Source: Podospora bellae-mahoneyi (taxonomy: Eukaryota; Ascomycota; Sordariomycetes; Sordariales; Podosporaceae). From it: a stretch of 64,000 bases of DNA. The position numbers and the translations under genes are program-made. Shown here one piece after another: positions 61,309 to 64,000 of this stretch; the stretch's first letter is position 1, and every line of letters begins with the position of its first letter. The notes beneath the pieces were generated by a model. The model saw only the letters and a list, made by a program, of their open reading frames with translations. It did not search any database and was not told where the DNA came from. The stretch spans positions 3,038,001-3,102,000 of the forward strand of contig NW_026946359.1 of assembly GCF_035222275.1 (NCBI RefSeq), written 5' to 3'.

Positions 61309-62907
61309 ATGTCTATCGAAGTCGCGATCGGCACGCCTTTGGCGGATGCCCTTAACATGGCCATCCAGACAAAGATTGCTGAACTTGGATGGGCCGGTCC
61401 CGGCAACGAGGGCGCTTCCATGGCCGAGTATTTCGTTCTCATGCTCGCCAACGGCAAGTCAGAAGCCGAGGTTGCCAGCGAGATCTCCGGCGATCTACTA
61501 GGCTTGGGTCCCGAGGACCAGAGCGTGCCCGAGTTTTCAAGGTGGTTATTCGAGCAGGTCGCCGCTCTCAACAGCCAACTAGGCGCCCAGTCTGCGCAGC
61601 CTGCCACTGGAAACAACGAAATGGACACAGCCGGGGATGACACAATGGAGGGAACTTTTGATCTCAACATGGATACAGATGCGCCTGCCATCAATGCGTA
61701 TGTTATTGTCCCTCTAACCAGCTCTAGAAATGGTTTGGCGACAGCTGCTAACAAAAGAGACAGACCTACCGGACCAAAAGCAATGCGCGCTGGCGCTCCC
61801 CTCCGCGGCGGCCGTGAGAAGCGTATGGTGGGCCACATCAACCGTGCGCTTGATCGATCAGGACAGGATGTTCTCCATCGTGTGCGCGGTCAGTCCGGAA
61901 GTGAGCGGATTGGGAGAGGCCCCCCACACGGACCGAGGATGGGAGTTGGGAGACAGCCAAGGACGACAAACGCTCGCGCCACCAATATCGCCGCCGGGTT
62001 AGCCAACATGAACGGCATGCCTGGGCCCCCCGGACCTATGGGACCGATGAACGGAATGAATCCCATGAACGGCGCTGGTAGCTTTGTGCCACCCGACCTG
62101 TACGCGATAATGGAACAGCAAAACCGCATGCTCCAGCAAATGCAGAATCAGCTCATGTTGCAGCAACAGCAGAATGGCAATGGGCGTGGCAAGCATTTCG
62201 ACCGCAACAACCGAGGGAACCAGTTCCGCCGTGGCGGCGGCCACTTCAACGGCCACAACACACACCATCATCAACAACAGCAGCAGCAGCAATCCTCGGA
62301 AGGGGCCCAGGACGAGACAGCACAGCAAGGCGAAGACGTTGAGATGGGCGGGGCCAAGCGTGAGGCTCCCAACCCCGAAGAGACAGTATGCCGTTACAAC
62401 CTGCGGTGCGGCAATAAGGATTGCAAGTTCGCCCATCAGTCTCCGGCAGCACCTCCCAACACCACGGTGGACGTCACGGATACTTGCAGCTTTGGGGTAG
62501 CGTGCAAGAACTGGAAGTGCACTGGTCGGCATCCCTCGCCAGCCAGCAAGATGGCACACCAGAGCGAACAAGACTGCAAATTCTTCCCCAACTGCTCCAA
62601 CCCCCATTGCACCTTCCGCCACCCAGCCTTCCCCGCGTGTCGCAACGGCGGCGAGTGCAAGATTCCAAATTGCAAGTTTACGCACGTCAAGACAGCCTGC
62701 AAATTCCACCCCTGCACCAACCGGAACTGCCCCTTCCTGCACGAGGAAGGACAGCGGGGGACTTTCCAGGACAAGGTCTGGACGGCGGACGGGTCAAAAG
62801 AACATGTCAGCAATCGCAAGTTTGTGGAGGAGAACCGGCCGGAGGACCTCGTGCTTCCCGGGTCAGAGCATCCAGACGATGCTGCTTCTCCAGAGGTGGT
62901 AGTCTAA
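61309..62907 (+). CDS. Nab2-like nuclear poly(A)-binding CCCH zinc-finger protein
   Basis: Exons 61309-61697 and 61764-62907 give 510 residues. The N-terminal about 95 residues form a helical PWI-like domain (MSIEVAIGTPLADALNMAIQ; SRWLFEQVAALNSQL). Then comes an Arg/Gly-rich part, a Met/Gly/Pro stretch (GPMGPMNGMNPMNG), a Gln/His-rich region, and five CCCH fingers: CRYNLRCGNKDCKFAH, CSFGVACKNWKCTGRH, CKFFPNCSNPHCTFRH, CRNGGECKIPNCKFTH and CKFHPCTNRNCPFLH. This is the layout of yeast Nab2 and ZC3H14, which bind poly(A) tails and take part in tail-length control and mRNA export. The 66-nt intron (GTATGT, branch GCTAAC, CAG) has no in-frame stop, so retention adds 22 residues. Confidence 0.92.
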   Translation: MSIEVAIGTPLADALNMAIQTKIAELGWAGPGNEGASMAEYFVLMLANGKSEAEVASEISGDLLGLGPEDQSVPEFSRWLFEQVAALNSQLGAQSAQPATGNNEMDTAGDDTMEGTFDLNMDTDAPAINAYVIVPLTSSRNGLATAANKRDRPTGPKAMRAGAPLRGGREKRMVGHINRALDRSGQDVLHRVRGQSGSERIGRGPPHGPRMGVGRQPRTTNARATNIAAGLANMNGMPGPPGPMGPMNGMNPMNGAGSFVPPDLYAIMEQQNRMLQQMQNQLMLQQQQNGNGRGKHFDRNNRGNQFRRGGGHFNGHNTHHHQQQQQQQSSEGAQDETAQQGEDVEMGGAKREAPNPEETVCRYNLRCGNKDCKFAHQSPAAPPNTTVDVTDTCSFGVACKNWKCTGRHPSPASKMAHQSEQDCKFFPNCSNPHCTFRHPAFPACRNGGECKIPNCKFTHVKTACKFHPCTNRNCPFLHEEGQRGTFQDKVWTADGSKEHVSNRKFVEENRPEDLVLPGSEHPDDAASPEVVV

Positions 62908-63387
62908 GAGTTTGGGAGAGAGGAGGAAGGGGAGGAATACGGGGTATGGCAGACGGGCAAGAACGGAGGAATACCCCTGGGAATGTGTGGGTGGGGGGGA
63001 AACCTGTTCGTATTGTACTTGTATTATAGGAAACCACACCGGCGTTTAACGGCAGCATGTTTGGAATCCGTAGAAGAGCGGTTTATACAGGATGAAACAT
63101 AATGATAGGATTGTGAAGCGGGCAAAACATGGTTTCTTATCGCGTGATTTGCTTAATTCCAGTGAATACCGAAATTTCAATTTGATGTCCCAAAATGACG
63201 GAGAGCTCCATTTTTTTTTAATCCGGTAACCCACACGCCACCTTCCTCTCACGTATCCGAATGGTGATTTGATGTTCACTTTGAGCATTTCCACCATTGC
63301 CGACCACGCCCGCCGATATCTCTCTTGAAAGCTTGCTTCGTCAGGACGCCTGGTATGTGAGATGCAGTCGTCGAGTAACTCATCATC
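62908..63387. other. intergenic between Nab2-like gene and HEM14
   Basis: A short tandem gap with 3' UTR and promoter. It has a T9 run near 63213. Nothing else is seen. Confidence 0.65.
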
Positions 63388-64000
63388 ATGCTCGCCACTA
63401 GCCAGCGCTGCTTGGCGCGAAGCCAACGCTTGATCACATCCTCTCATCTCTCAAGCTCACTCCGCTCATCATCGCCACCGAGATACAGCCGCCTTTTGTC
63501 TACCACCTCGGTCTGGAGGCAATCGAACCATGATGACGTCGATGGGTTGCCGACCATATTCGACAGGCCGCCCGCGTCAGTTGCGGTTCTGGGAGGCGGG
63601 CTGACGGGTCTGGCGACTGCGTTTTGGTTGGCGTGGTGGCATCCGCAGATGAAGATCACGATATACGAGGCGAGCAACCGGCTTGGTGGGTGGATCGATT
63701 CGGAGGAGGTCAAGGTGAAGGGGCTGACTGGGGAGAAGGGGAGTGTGTGGTTTCAGAGGGGGGCGAGGATGGTCAACCCGCAGCATTCGAAGGGGCCGTT
63801 GTATCGGTACGATGATTTGGCGTTTTATCTCCTGGTGCGTAAGAATATCTTTGCGTGGAAGTTGTTTGGGTGGGGATGGGATGGGAAACTGATGATGGAG
63901 TGAGTGTGTTTGTAGGTTACCCAACTGGGGTTATCTGAGCAGCTCCAGAACGCGCCTGAGACGGAGGTTATGGGAAAGTATATTTACTACCCTGACCATT
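63388..64000 (+). CDS. HEM14: protoporphyrinogen oxidase, 5' part (runs off window)
   Basis: Exon 1, 63388-63834, and the start of exon 2 from 63916 to the window edge. The N-terminus MLATSQRCLARSQRLITSSH, Ser/Arg-rich to about residue 45, is a mitochondrial presequence. It is followed by a FAD-binding motif VAVLGGGLTGLATAFWLA, then ITIYEASNRLGGWIDSE and the typical GARMVNP. The second exon begins VTQLGLSEQL. The product oxidises protoporphyrinogen IX to protoporphyrin IX, the second-last step of heme synthesis in the mitochondrial inner membrane. The 81-nt intron has donor GTGCGT and acceptor TGTAG. The gene is truncated only by the window end. Confidence 0.9.

Overview
The window is nuclear DNA from a filamentous ascomycete, most likely a sordariomycete and plausibly of the order Sordariales. 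Evidence: about 20 single-copy protein genes; short introns (mostly 50-110 nt) with GTANGT-type donors and CTRAY branch points close to the acceptor; wide intergenic spaces; no operons; and fungal families (CRH transglycosylase, CYP52-like P450, FYVE-RING Pib1-like ligase, LSD1 with an HMG box, dual-start HisRS). No transposon, retroelement, viral relic, tRNA/rRNA gene or CRISPR was recognised. All calls are by reading translated sequence and splice signals; no database search was run.

Layout, left to right. 1-5.4 kb: one small GPI-anchored wall protein (+) in otherwise gene-poor DNA. 5.4-8.4 kb: FYVE/RING ubiquitin ligase (+) converging on cytidine deaminase (-), with a (TG)n tract between their 3' ends. 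9-17.2 kb: three minus-strand genes, histone demethylase LSD1, Vps33 and a UBE2W-type E2. 19.2-20.8 kb: CaMK-type kinase (+). 22.7-23.9 kb: a protein of unknown function (-). 26.8-29.2 kb: HisRS (-) with 11 exons, two of them only 11 and 12 nt. 31.3-35.4 kb: full-size ABCB transporter (+). 36.1-37.2 kb: atypical short-chain dehydrogenase (+). 37.8-43.1 kb: ATP synthase gamma (-) and DNA topoisomerase I (+), divergent. 44.2-45.7 kb: CRH-type GH16 wall enzyme (+). 46.6-49.2 kb: two divergent unknown multi-TM proteins. 50.9-55.4 kb: Aro8-like aminotransferase (-) and CYP52-like P450 (-). 57.8-59.8 kb: secreted GH20 hexosaminidase (-). 61.3-62.9 kb: Nab2-like zinc-finger protein (+). 63.4 kb to the edge: protoporphyrinogen oxidase (+), cut by the window.

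This is mainly a housekeeping neighbourhood. Some genes share broad themes (wall remodelling: GPI protein, CRH, GH20; endosome/ubiquitin: FYVE-RING, Vps33, E2; mitochondrion: HisRS, ATP3, HEM14), but nothing in the layout indicates a biosynthetic cluster or a defence island. The items most worth a second look are splicing features (three GC-AG introns, microexons, purine-rich AAG acceptors, an intron that would switch a GPI-anchored enzyme to a soluble form), an SDR with Arg in place of the catalytic Lys, a charged insertion inside an ABC nucleotide-binding domain, a possible diverged membrane-protein pair, and a repeated switch from C-rich to G-rich coding strand within genes.
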